DNA from: Colias croceus
Lineage: Eukaryota > Arthropoda > Insecta > Lepidoptera > Pieridae
Length of the DNA: 64,000 nucleotides
Direction: 5' to 3'
NCBI RefSeq assembly: GCF_905220415.1
Contig: NC_059550.1
Coordinates: 9,302,501-9,366,500, forward strand
Shown here: piece after piece, positions 12,401-24,369 of the stretch
Numbering within the stretch: the first letter of the stretch is position 1
How the letters are laid out: every line of letters starts with the position of its first letter
The notes under the pieces: generated by a model
Databases searched by the model: none
Told to the model about the DNA's origin: nothing
Seen by the model: only the letters and a program-made list of their open reading frames with translations
Translations under genes and position numbers: made by a program

Positions 12401-13860
12401 CTTTATTCTTTGTGATCCCTACAAGTCTTTGTTTAATAGTTGTAGATGTAATCGCGTGTTTGAAAGAGGTATTATTTATTGATTGGTGTTTCTATTATAC
12501 TAGGCTGTCGAGCGTTTTGTTGACTGCCGTATGAATGTATGTATAATAAATACAAAATGTTTGATCATAAATATTTTCTGTTTTCCTTCGTGCATTGTTG
12601 TCGCTGCATCGCAGCAATTTCTAGTTCAATTAAAATTCTTATTAACGCTTCGCTTAGTTTGATTGGATCTCCTTTATACACGACAATAGTTGTTAGGTCG
12701 TTGAATTTTTTTTATGAATTGCTGTTTATTTCTTGCTTTTATTCTTTTCTATGATTCTCTTTTACCGACTTTTTAATTTTGTCTGTTATCGAGAAAGTTG
12801 CAATATTGTTTATCAAAGTTCATTTAGTGACAATAAATTGTATTATCGTGTGAATAATCATTCAATACCGATAAAATGCGCTAATCTAAAAACCTGATAG
12901 ATATAATTAAAACAACCGGACCAGTCTGTTCAAAAAGTACTTTCACATTAATCAATAAAGTTGTTAATTCTTGTTTTAATTACACTGTTATTAATACTAG
13001 TGTGTTGTAAAATACGACGTCGTAAAATATTGATTGCCGTGTACAATAGTCTAAAAGCTGTGTGTGTTAAATAATATCTCTTACATCATACAAAATCAGA
13101 TTTTCCTTCACAATTTTGTAATTGAAGAAAGATGACTACAGTTTCAGGGCGTATCTCTGTTTGCAATCGGTAGGACTTGATATGCTTTGAAATCCTTGAC
13201 TATTCGATATATTGCATATACATATATACACCAAAATGTCTCTAAAACTTGAAAGTACATATTTAATTCCACACCAATGATTTATTTCCATACAGTATTT
13301 CAAAATTTCAATAAACAACAAATAATTTTGCAATCTCGTTTATGCTTCTTTATGTTGATATAATTTCAAATGCACTGAAACCAATTGATTACGCTCGTTG
13401 TGTCCAATAAAACGAATTCGCAATTCTTAAAATAAATCGCTCGAAGCAAAATGCTCCGTGTTCACATTTGTGTGACCCATTTGGTTTATTTCTGTGCCTT
13501 TTATTTCATTAGCAGTTTAAAACTAGATTGTGACAACTGAAATTGATAAGAATGATGATTTGATTATTCCATTATTTACTAATGTTATATTACCTAAAAG
13601 TAGAGCGACTTTAATTGCTTTGGTTGAAGTCTAATAAACGTTGTAGGCACTGGACATTAAAAATCCATCCATCATTGTGAAGGTCTATTCATAGAATTTT
13701 TATGTGCATTTGAAGAACGCAGTACCTACATAACATTTTAAAGTAGGTAATTTGTACGATTAGTTCAGTATCGTTTTAACTATTAAGATAAGAAACAGTG
13801 ATATATAATCAAAGTGAATAAAAATGTTCATTAATGCAATATTATTTCATACTGAAATCT
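12401..13860. other. No gene seen
   Basis: AT-rich, with no exon, RNA gene or repeat that I recognise. If Klc is transcribed from about 12.2 kb this would be intron. Confidence 0.5.
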
Positions 13861-13862
13861 AT

Positions 13863-14067
13863 ACTAATATTATAAAGCTGAAGAGTTTGTTTGTTTGTTT
13901 GTTTGTTTGAACGCGCTAATCTCGGGAACTACTGGTCCGATTTGAAAAATTATTTCGGTGTTAGATAGCTCATTCTCCTCATCGAGGAAGGCTATAGGGT
14001 ATATATCATCACGCTACGACCAACAGGAGTGGAGCCACAGGGGTGAAACCGCGCGGAACAGCTAGTA
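13863..14067 (+). repeat. SINE/LINE-tail repeat, family C, full-length copy
   Basis: Begins actaatattataaagctgaa, has a (gttt)n run at 13887-13910, the ggaactactggtccgatttg core, the gaggaaggctatag box and a 3' end gaaaccgcgcgg..agctagta. Four members of this family occur in the window, in both orientations. Confidence 0.8.
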
Positions 14068-14798
14068 TGATATAAAAATGTTAATAACTTTGCCTTTGCG
14101 TGTGGCGAACAGATGACTGTGGAATATCAAAGCTCGAATAAAAAGGAGGATTATTTCTGCGCTTCAATGGTATTATTATAGAATCGAAAAGTTTTTTTCC
14201 AATAAGGATAAAACGGAATACAAGCGTATTATAGTTTTACGTTTCCTTTTTTCATAATAAATAGGTACAAAAAGCAACATTACTATTAAAATTAGTCTGA
14301 TATTGTTCCATTATCGATTAGCTTTTATATTCTGAGCATACTATAGAGTTCGAATCAAGAAGCTTATATCTAATACACTGGAGATTTCGGTATGAACATT
14401 GACGTGTAACAAGAAAATATTGCCCAGTTCATGTTTTTTATCACTTTCACACCTAACTTGGTATTGCCACTGTTAATACGAAGTTTTCCCAAGGCTACTA
14501 TGTATGCTGTAATATTCTGTGCAAAAGGTTAGTTTTTGTACATGAGTTTGTTGATAAATTGCCAACAACGTCATTCAGAAGCATTGTTGGATGAGACAAT
14601 TATTATTTATGCTAAATAAACTAAGTATCTGAACCAATTATTAAAAAGCGATACTCCCTGATTATGGGTAGTCACCATAATAAAATTGTAGCAACTCTCA
14701 CTTTGTCAATATGGCATGTGTGTCAAAAAAATTGCGTCGCTTCGAATATTTAAGTTAATATTGTTGCTTATTTAATGAATATTTTCCGAATATAAAGA

Positions 14799-15352
14799 AT
14801 GCATTGTATTGTGCAAAATTGCAGAAGTGTTTGGACACCAAATTCTGGCATAGAATTTCACAGGCAAGTGTATATTTACGTTATTTACAATATTCCTCAA
14901 TACTCCTGCATTTACCTGTTTAGAATCATTTCAATGGCAAAAATTGTCTAATTTAGCATCATTTTAGTAAGCAGTCATGTTAAATTTGTTATTTCCCTAA
15001 TACTTTATCATTTTTCAACAAGTTTTCAATAAACAGATTTAACAAGTAAGGTAACCATGATGACGAGTTTTTATGGATAGCGAAGAGAATATATTGTAAT
15101 AACAATATTATGATGAAAATTTAGAACACCATTTTAAAGATTGTTACTAGTAATGAAACAACACATGACATCGGTATTGCACTCACATGTAGTTATAAGA
15201 TTGTTCGTTTTTACATTGAAATTTATACTTTTTTAACTTACCTCATATTTTTTTGTTTTACGTATTTCAGCTTTCCAAAAAGTAAAATAAAAAGAAATAT
15301 ATGTGCCCATCAGGTTACTGAGGATTACGACCCAGAAAAAAATACCTTTTGA
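14799..15352 (+). pseudogene. THAP-like N-terminal fragment, two exons
   Basis: Exon one (14799-14863) begins MHCIVQNCRSVWTPNSGIEF-H and ends at ag/gcaagt, the consensus of the rare GC-AG donor. Exon two starts at 15271 after cgtatttcag and continues SFPKSKIKRNICAHQVTEDY before a stop at 15350. Start MHC-x4-C, GI-x-FH-x-FP and the IC-x-H block followed by EDYDPE are THAP-domain landmarks. The spacing in the last zinc-ligand block is one residue short and much of the middle is absent, so it is probably non-functional. The splice is a reading of signals, not of a transcript. Confidence 0.5.
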
Positions 15353-15596
15353 AAAATAAACTTTGTAAAGTTAGCTGAAATTTGTGCAAGGCTGCTATAA
15401 ACAGTTTTTCTTTAATGATTCTGGCTTGAAATTGACCCGTCGAAGCAACGCGTTTAAAAAGAAGATCTGAGTAGCTAACAATTTGGTAAACAGCATCTGA
15501 TGCAAAACACAACTTTCCTCTATTTACAAAGGATGTTAATGCTATATATCGGTTCATATCCAAGCTTTGTAGCCAAAAGTTATTTATAACTATCAT
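15315..15596 (-). pseudogene. Transposase C-terminal fragment (THAP/P-like)
   Basis: A 93-residue frame on the - strand includes RYIALTSFVNRGKLCFASDA and then VYQIVSYSDLLFKRVAS. The 'LT..NRG.L.FPS..V..I....E..F+' pattern is common near the C-terminus of THAP-bearing transposases. It lies in the opposite sense to the THAP-like exons and overlaps the second. No catalytic core is present. Family assignment rests on one motif. Confidence 0.4.
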
Positions 15597-16233
15597 TCTA
15601 TACCAATTAAAATTGTATGTACCTACCTATAAAGTATGACCATAATATTATAATATAAATACTGTTAAAAATATATGTCGTTATTATTTATAGACCATGA
15701 TTTTTAGTTTTTTCTATTTTGAAAAATCCTGAATTTACAAACCAGCGTGGTCACTCGACAGAAAGAGACAAATAACATGACTGACGTCATTGAATGTCAT
15801 AGTTTCTTGTTTCAAGTTAATGGTCATAGTGCAATCTCCAGTGTATTAGAGGATATAAGCTTCTTGGTTCGAATATAAAGAACTTATTTCTACGTCATCC
15901 CAAAATGAGGCATTTATGAGTTTTTAATTACTTGATTCTATTATCTAACCTCTACAAACAACCTTTAAATGTTCGTGAAATACGATCGTTGCACTAAATA
16001 ATAATAAATCTGTGTTCACCGTTTCAACATTCGGAACGTTCTGCATTGCTGCCTTTTTAGTTTTAATTGCTGCATTTCTCAAATGGACACTTTCTTTACT
16101 TTCTTTGTCGCGTCGTGAACGAAGATAAGTGATTTTCTATGTTGTTTTCTTAGATTCCTCGCTATGGAATGATGGCGTAGTTTAGAAGAGATGTTCTTGA
16201 TCAACTCTTTGTATCACAGCAAGATTTATTCTT

Positions 16234-16622
16234 TTAAAGAGTATTTTAATGAAAGGTCAAGGCTAAAGGGCATTTGGTATAAGAGTATACAATGTGAGCC
16301 TCTTCACATACCATGGTTTTATAATAACAAGCTTAATAGATTCGAAACTGTAACCGCTTTTCGACTTCGTTCCGGACACGTACCGTGCGGAAGTTTTGCT
16401 TATCTCTTAAAAAAAGTTGACTCGCCCAACTGCGAATTTTGTCATAGATATGATGATATTCAACACTTCCTCATGGAATGTGTTCGGAATGATGTTAAAA
16501 GAAAGGACTTGATAACAAAATTTAAAATAAATTTTATGAATGTCGGTGTTTATCATAGCATTCTAGCTGCACCACACTCTGATGCAGCTAGAATGCTATT
16601 TAACTTTAAATTTAAAATATAG
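16234..16622 (+). pseudogene. LINE ORF2 C-terminus (zinc-knuckle region)
   Basis: The frame entering from the flank reads FETVTAFRLRSGHVPCGSFA, then LLKKVDSPNCEFCHRYDDIQ and HFLMEC, stopping at 16620. 'R.RSGH....YL......C..C....+...H.L..C' is the usual CCHC-like end of jockey/CR1-type ORF2 proteins, after reverse transcriptase and RNase H. Only this tail survives, so there is no enzymatic capacity. Upstream host sequence adds about 14 chance in-frame codons. Confidence 0.85.
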
Positions 16623-16731
16623 TTTATAATATAGTTCGTTGTTAAATATTTGTATAAGGTACGATGGGATTGTCATCGTCCTTTAGGACAAAAATCCCCA
16701 AATAAAAAAAGATTAAAGAAAAAAAAAAAAA
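16234..16731 (+). mobile_element. 5'-truncated non-LTR retrotransposon with 13-bp TSD
   Basis: The insertion is bracketed by direct repeats aagatttattctt at 16221-16233 and 16732-16744, directly after a poly-A-like tail (16704-16731). The body holds the C-terminal end of an ORF2-like reading frame and a short 3' UTR. This is the classic outcome of target-primed reverse transcription with 5' truncation. The open frame of more than 120 residues and the perfect target duplication point to a recent insertion. Confidence 0.92.
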
Positions 16732-16744
16732 AAGATTTATTCTT

Positions 16745-19700
16745 AAATCAGTAAGGTTTTTCTTCTTTATTGTTATATCTAATTCAAGCTATACAACATA
16801 CTTTGTCATTAAAGTGTGCATAGAAATTAATGGGTACTTCATATTTTTATAATAGGTCAAGTGCAGTAGGCCGTTTGTCGTTTGATGTCCCATTGTTTAT
16901 AATCTCGCCTAGTCGAGATTCTAAACAGAAGCTAACACTTGTCCTCAATAGATGATATAAGAACGAAAACAAACAAACCAGCCAATCTAAAGGGATCAAC
17001 GACACAAACATTGCGTAGGAGTGGATCTATTTTAAATTGCTCTCCATTGTCTCTGTCTGACTCACGTGTCCATCATATGTCTGTTTCATTTATACGTTGG
17101 GCAATTATTGGCAAGGATATGATGTGTGCCAAATTACACGTGGATACGTTTGAATAGTTTGTTATTATTGACTTTTGCTTTTGTAGGGCGTTGCTCGACG
17201 TGATTATGTGATAGATGTTACTCTGGTTGTGTAGAGGAAATTATTGTAGTGCTTCCAATTGTGTGGTGTTACGCAGAATCTTCTATCGCCGTAGTGATGT
17301 GATTTCAGAAAGTGTTATCATTCGTTCAATTAATATTGGATGTTAGCGTTTGCGAAACCGACCTAACGTTTCGTTTGAAATTCCTCTTTCATAATATTCT
17401 AGTACTCGTAGTGTAAATAATGATCGACGTTTATGATAATTTTTGTTTGGGCAAAAATAATAGCATTTAATTAGTAGATTTGCATGATGTACAGTAGCGC
17501 ATTTACAGTTTTTTGCTTATTTTGTCGTCTGTCCTTAATTTTGATGAGGTTAAAACGTTTAAAAATTTGTTGTCTGCTACTATAATCTCATTTTTATTTC
17601 CGACATAGAACATTAAAACCGTTAATTGTTTTATAGTTCTGTTTGATTTTTAGTGTTTCTTAGTTTGTTTTTAAATGTACATATTGTTTTTGTATCTTTT
17701 ATCTCTATTAATATGTGTGTTTATTTCTTCAGCTAGTCAGCGTGTATTTACAAGTGTATATTAGACGTTATTTTTATAAGATTTTTTATTAGTGTATACG
17801 TGTAAGTGTATAGTGTATAATAGTGTAAGTGTCGTGGAATGGATACGTTTTGTTAACCGTCTGTATAATGTCGAAGACTTTGAACGCATATAGAATGTGA
17901 GTATTATAGATTAGTTAGACTTGTGTTGTATTATAAACGCTTTATTATCATCTTTACATTTAACTTTATAAATATAAGCTGTTAAGTGTTCTGTTTCAGT
18001 GCTATCTAACGATCATAATTCATTTATTACAGTAACTCCATCATAATGTTAATAATAATATAGAAAAGATAACTAAACTGCTATAACTTACGTAAATGTT
18101 ACTAATTCAGAATCTTCTGAATCCCCCTTTTCATCTCAACTTCTATCATTTTAAATTGATCTGGATTAGAGTTTAGACATCTTTTAACAATTTTCATTAT
18201 GTGGTATTAGGCATTTTCATAATAAAGAAGATAGTGACTAAAATAAAATGGATCCTGAACAGAACTAGCGTCAAATAGGTGTGATAGAAAATTTTAATGA
18301 CCATTAATCTTTCTCCCCGTTTGGCCAGTCTAGACTCATCGATTGGTATTCGTACTAGTTATCTAGTGCTTTTTAGTTTTCATAATAATTATTGGGTGAA
18401 TTTCCTTCATCATATTTTTAAAAATAAATTAAGTTATTTACTTACTAGGTGTAGAAAAAGATTTATTACTTTAATGATTCTTCAAATAGTTTTGATATTA
18501 CCTAATTTTATTCGATTGTGGTACAGTTTTAACTTTTATGCCTTTAGAGTAACGAAACATTAAAAACGATAATGTCAACTATTCATAAATAATTTTCTCT
18601 ATTTATCTTCCTATCACATTCAAATTAGGGAAGCAGTAGCCTTTGTGGAAACCACGTGGAAACCCACAACGATAGTATTGTATTTATGTTATGTTACAGA
18701 TATTTTCAAACAACGCTTTATATCGATTATAGAAATCCATTTAATCCAATATTGTATTGGATTAATCGGTATTTTTAAATGTAAACATTCTGAAAGAGGA
18801 GGTATGCATTATTTTAATGAATAAACAACAGGTCCACATCAGGATTTATTTCGTCTAGACACATCGATTCGTTTGGCCTTTTCCTGGTATTTACGCTTGA
18901 ATCTGTGTTTTCATGCCTTGCTTTTTTGTTTTGTTAATTAATCAAAAGTTTGCCTGTTTGTTTTAGTTTTAATGTGATCCGATTTTTGGATCATGTTACG
19001 TTATGTCTTCAGTTCGACTTTTATGAAACTGAAGCTTATTTACGCAAATAATAAGTATAAGGTAGTTGAACTTACGCTACTTTTTATTAGTAACAAATTT
19101 ATTCACAATTCATAGTTGGGAATACCGTTAATGTAATGATTATTTGAAAAGAGCCACTACAAAGTTTCTTGCCGGCCTCTTCTCTTTAGAAAGCTGCTCC
19201 GAACCTAATTGCTAGGTAATATGAATTTTCAAAAGCACTTTATAAGCCTAATTGAGTAAATATTGAATTAAGTTAAAGTCTGAATTATATTCTGTTGGTC
19301 CTACGATAAGCGTATCTATGGATTCCTGTTGAATAGAAATTTATCAAAGACGAGGCTTCATTTCATACGCATTATTATCTAATTATTTATCTCGCTTTTA
19401 CACTGTTTTTTGCTTTTTTCTTTAACCCCCGGTCAATTCATCCAAACTATTTTCAGTCTTTTCCTGAGACTGATTATTTTGATTGAGAAAATAAATCATT
19501 TCGTACACGTATATCTATAGAATTTAACCTAATATAACCGAATATGGTCATCATAGCTGATATGGAATTTCATTGCTAACAGAACCAATATTAGCACTCG
19601 ATACGGCGATCAAACACAATATATCGGGTATATCAATTCGGAAACAAAGGCGGGGTTATTTCCCCTTTTGGAAACATGCCAAATGCAACTGGTACTCTTT

Positions 19701-20140
19701 TTTTGCTATAAACCTTCGTGATTTCTCGAGGGTTGCCAATATTAAAAAGTGTACGCCTTTGAGATTTTAACTTGTATACTTTTACTATAAAGGTTCTTAT
19801 ACTATAGGTCTATTAGGGGTGCCCACAATTTCTGTTAAAATATTATAACAGTAAAAGCTCGTTCACTTTTCCAATATCTTTTATGTATTGGACAGCAGCG
19901 GAGCCATATTGTTAAAGATCTTTTTATCAAGAGGAATGATAAAATAGCTCTCAATTGAATACAGTATATTATTGTTCTATAAATAGTACAGTTGTATTAT
20001 CTCTTTGAAATTCGTATACCTTTAAATAACATTTAGTAAGTCGTGTCTTGATTAGATTCTTTCCTTATGTACAATCTTGCGAGGGCTTACTGTATTAACT
20101 CATAGAAAAATACCTTTATTATTCTTAATTCATTCTGTCT
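16745..20140. other. No gene seen
   Basis: AT-rich. One short retroposon-like scrap at 19140-19200 (caaagtttcttgccggcctcttc) resembles the reverse of the 3' end of the repeat at 59003-59160. Open frames such as 18297-18563 have no recognisable content. Confidence 0.5.
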
Positions 20141-20149
20141 TGGAAACAA

Positions 20150-20295
20150 AACGTACTCTGGACGTTAGGAGGGTTGTCGCCCTTGGTATCCATGGCAACG
20201 GGGCTATTTTATGCGGCTCATGTCGCCACTCCCCACTCCCAAGGAGGCTATAACTTCGTGCCCCGGAATTACTTGGGAGGATCCGGGGTGTTATC
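20150..20295. other. GC-rich unrecognised patch
   Basis: About 140 bases (ggacgttaggagggttgtcg through gggaggatccggggtgttat) are much more GC-rich than the flanks. Neither strand gives a convincing open frame. Its composition suggests a fragment of a GC-richer transposon or decayed exon. Confidence 0.35.
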
Positions 20296-21926
20296 CTTGA
20301 AACTTATTTAAAAGTAAACGGCTGGTACTTGGTTATGTAAGTTGAAAAATGGATGATAAAACTTATGTAATATCTCGACTTGGTTTAGAATATAAAAAAA
20401 TATATATTTTATTCTTGACTCCTATAAATTAAGAAGCAATTAAAAATGAATCTCTCAGAAGAAAGCAACAATTTAAATATATTATACAGTCGATAACCGT
20501 GATTAATAAGGTATAAATAAAGAACAATTCGATTGCCGATTCTTAAAATACCTTCAGCAAATATTAATAATGAAATCAAAAATGAAAGTTCTTTAGAGAC
20601 AGACGTTTGGTTCAATATATACAGACAAAGATAGCTTGAAAATCGTGTCTAATGAACTATGAAACACGACAAGCGGCAATTAGGTTCAAAATACGCGACT
20701 AACGAGTCGATATTGCTGTCTCGTTCTATTTTTGGTTGAAAGAGAGAGATGCAGGATCCTAGACAGAGGCTTTTATTTTTAGGCAGATATTGTAGACCCC
20801 AATGAGGTTTGGTTGGTTTAGAACATAATTAGTGAAGGGGAAGTTATTTGTGCCAATGTAGATAGATATACAGTGGATGAACATGGTTTCAGATGCTTTC
20901 CAATGATGTCGATGTAAGGAAATGTATAGTATTCGCGAAAATTAATTACAGTAATTAGAGAAACTGACCTACCCTTCGTTTGCTGTCAAAAGGAATTATA
21001 TTTTCCATTTTTCGTTAATGTTCTATTGGTTGTAAGATGATGTTTTTATCCTTGCTCGATAAATGAACTATCTGATACTCAAAATATCTTTTCAATTCAA
21101 ACCAGTTTATAATAAGAAGAAAAGTTTAGTAATGTTGGAAATTTTTGGTTTCCTTTATTCTGTAATTAAGCTACGTTAAGTGTGCTTAGGTAACTTCCTC
21201 AATCGAATGACCAATCAGTGACAAAGTTGCAAATAAGTGAAATTCTTCATCAGTTGGAGTTAAATGTTATTTCTTACAAATTTTATTAACATCTGTAACT
21301 TCCTTCTCAATGAATTTGCGAAATAGTATATTATGGCCATATTCATGTATATGGTCATTTATCACGTATATCTTGATGTTTACTGTAAATTTTAGAGTAG
21401 CAGGCTTATAAAAAGCAAAAGTGTTAATAAAAAAAGCAGATGAAGGTTACGCTATATCGTTGTTTTTTAATATTTACCGGTTTTTTATCACTAATATGCG
21501 AACTACTTTGTAGTAAATTATTAGATACACCTTTTTGTTTATCTTTTTCGGTAATCTACACTTTGTGATGTTACTAATGTAAGAAATATACTTGATACTT
21601 GTAATATTTTAATGAATATTTTCTTCGAATATTGTTATGAATAATGCATTATTTTTTTAAAACAGTGTGAAAGTGTGTTAGAATAGTGCTGTTAAAATAG
21701 GTATTAGGTTGTCTTGGTCGTTGATTATATTAAGTTATTAGAAAATGCTGAAAATAGAGTTATTATGAATACCTGCAGTATTTTAAAGCGAATATTATAA
21801 AGCTGAATCATATAATACGGAAGAAGGAAAGGAAGCCTGGGAGGCTTAACATCGCTATACTGCATTCCTAATGCACGACGCATTTGTCCTAGATACTCCA
21901 CATTGTTGCAGACAATTTAGTAGCCT
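20296..21926. other. No gene seen
   Basis: AT-rich sequence without recognisable exon or repeat. Confidence 0.5.
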
Positions 21927-22119
21927 GTGTGCCTAGTGCGAGTTTTCATCGAGTACGAAACGTTACTATCGCGTTTGCGTCACAGCCGAATTAGTATGGG
22001 GAATCGAACAGCGCCCCTAGCGGACGTATGGGGAAGCTTTGATTCCCCATACAAATTTCGCTGTGACGCAGACGCGATAGTAACGTTTCGTACTCGATGA
22101 AAACTCGCACTAGGCACAC
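21927..22119. repeat. Foldback MITE, family 2
   Basis: Arms at about 21927-21996 and 22053-22119 are reverse complements: gtgtgcctagtgcgagtttt at the left, aaaactcgcactaggcacac at the right, with only a few mismatches. The centre holds a second small inverted repeat (tatggggaatc..gattccccata). No coding sequence. Confidence 0.85.
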
Positions 22120-24211
22120 TGAATTGTTTTACACGTATGGGAATAAGGTTTAAAGGGCATTTTATATCAAGGTGTCCCAGTCCTGTTTTAATATTCGTAG
22201 GTTGGATAGTATTACATCATAATGCAGGTTCAAAGAAAATTATGATGGGCGGAAAGCTACCGCCTGCGGTTTTATATACGCGTGGTCAACTCGCATAGTT
22301 CCCGTACCCGTGGTATTTCCGGGATGAAAACGTGGTTTAGGCGTGAAGAAGAGATAAACAGTGTTATCTTCACACTTATAAATATATGGTGGGATAATGT
22401 GTAAAAAGAATATGCCAAAAATACAAAATTAATCATTTTCAAGGCCACATCTTATATTAACAAAATTAAATTTTCGCATACCCTGAGCGCATTCCCATTT
22501 AGGTTTGTTTACATATTAAATTAAATGGCATTGAGTTACTTTTCACGGAAGAGATACTGGTTCTCGTCTTGACGTATAAAATATACGCGTACTATTTTTT
22601 GTTATAGTAGAGTCATTTTAATAGGCAACATTTGACAGTTCATCAAAATTCAACAACGTAACCTAGTAACGACGACATAGAATAACATGATATTTCGTTT
22701 TGTTAGAACTGCACATTTGCTTAACTTTTTTTCAATTACGATTACATATTTATAATAATAATGACCGATACAAGTAATTTTAAGATTTCATTTTACTGAT
22801 AAACCATATACTAAACATAATAAACAATTTCTGAATTGAAGAACTGACGTCGCTACAATTTTGTGTCAATAAACCTTTTTTCTTTTTAAATACTAGAGAC
22901 GTTACTCTAAAAATCGAAATCTGACATCTAGAATCGAATGCATTGATTACTTGTGAATAAAAATCATCATAAATATAGCAGTAAATATTGTCAAGCGCTT
23001 TCAATTTCATAAGAGTACTTAATTTAAATCCATCACGTAATCTGCGGATGTGAATTTAGCCAAGGAAATTGCGAACTATTGACCCATATCTTTGAGCTCA
23101 TTGTAATGCATACTACATGAGTTCCTGTGGAGTCTTCTCAGAACGTACCGCACTGACCATATTATTTGTCAGTTATGACAGGTCTATATGAACCGTTATT
23201 TATTACGTTTGGTTTGGGTATAGGTATGTGATTGCTGACTGTTTTGTAAAGTAATTTTAAAGAATGGACAGATCTACTGGGAAAAATAGTCTACAGTGTA
23301 CCATTACCATGTGTGAAATTACATTTTTACATATTATTTGCAGCTGAAGCTATGTTTTGAGCTTTGTTGTTGAAATTGAATTCATGTCGCTGCCCAATTC
23401 TGATGTGCATTTAAATATTATTTACTAACTTGCGAAATTTCTCGTCAATCGATCTTATTACTTTCGTTAATGTCAACATATATGGCAAACATTTCGCATT
23501 CTAGCTGTTCTCATCAAATTGAGAGAGCAATCAAAACAAGTTTACGATCCATATAGTCAGTTGACGGAACGTTTCATACCTCCGTCCTTGTGTGTAACCC
23601 AATTCCACAGATTATGTCACAAACAACAGTGTCACGTTACGAACGCAAAACTAGATTTGCTTCATTGGATTCGAATAAACAGGCGTTATTTGATACGTGT
23701 TTAACTTGATGAAATGCTGTTATGAATAATTGCAAATACGTGTTGGGATTAACGTTCTAAGAACTGGAAAAGGTTGATAGAGGTTGTAGGAATGTCTGAA
23801 GATGGAACTATTTGGAATATAATTCCTATGTAAGAGATGTTTTTGCAGATATAGATATGTATACCTGGGTAATATCGTGTGAAGATACGATAGATCCTAA
23901 ACCATCTATGGATAGAAGACTAACAAGTTCAGATCGTCGGGGGAAATTCATAGGAAACGAAGCTGTTAAAACTTTACTTGTACTATATGGACTAAACGCG
24001 TTTTGGAAATAAGTTCAACTGATGAAGACATGTTGGAGTTTAGTTTAAAAACTGTCTAGGGAGTAACATGCGACTGCCTATTGAACAAAAATCACTTTAT
24101 TAATAAAATCTTTATCATAAGCATTTGCGCATCTAGCCTGATCTCTTGAGCATTTATAAAAATGTCTATCTATGATTATGTAAAGACAAACACCTAAACA
24201 ATTGATTCATA
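22120..24211. other. No gene seen; one repeat scrap
   Basis: At 22245-22345 there is a scrap (ggaaagctaccgcctgcggt .. ggtatttccgggatg) matching the reverse-oriented tail of the repeat at 56780-57003. The rest is AT-rich. Short open frames at 23519-23704 and 23812-24012 show no known domain. Confidence 0.5.
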
Positions 24212-24369
24212 TAAGAGCTAGCGCACACGAGCAACTTTTGTCTCCGCAACTATTTTGTCTCCCACCTATGGGCTAGTATGAAAGTGCGCGCACGTAGCGA
24301 CGCAACTCCCCATAGAGTTGATGGGAGATAGTTGCGGAGACAAAAGTTGCTCTTGCGTGCTAGCTCTTA
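24212..24369. repeat. Foldback MITE, family 1 copy 2
   Basis: A 158-bp copy of the element at 4091-4328, with single arms: taagagctagcgcacacgag at the left and its inverse ..cttgcgtgctagctctta at the right. The middle carries ctatgggctagtatgaaagt followed by gcgcgcacgtagcgacgcaa, also shared with copy 1. Confidence 0.85.

Larger units (their letters stand above)
14349..15873. mobile_element. DNA transposon with THAP-like and transposase-like fragments
   Basis: The ends are inverted repeats: 14349 onward (ttcgaatcaagaagcttata, then ctaatacactggagat) is mirrored by sequence ending at 15873 (..atctccagtgtatta..tataagcttcttggttcgaa). The match continues, more weakly, for roughly 75-120 bp. Inside lie a THAP-like N-terminus on the + strand and, on the - strand, a 94-residue frame resembling the C-terminal part of THAP/P-like transposases. 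The opposing strands imply an internal rearrangement. The superfamily (P versus another THAP-carrying group) is inferred; no target duplication could be fixed. Confidence 0.6.

Noticed and set aside
17821..17900. Possible Klc 5' UTR exon ending at agaatgtgagt
   Set aside because: The donor-like site is reasonable, but there is no matching upstream start signal and many such sites occur by chance.
23519..24012. Two consecutive + frames of 61 and 66 residues
   Set aside because: No shared splice signals joining them, no recognised domain and ordinary AT-rich surroundings.
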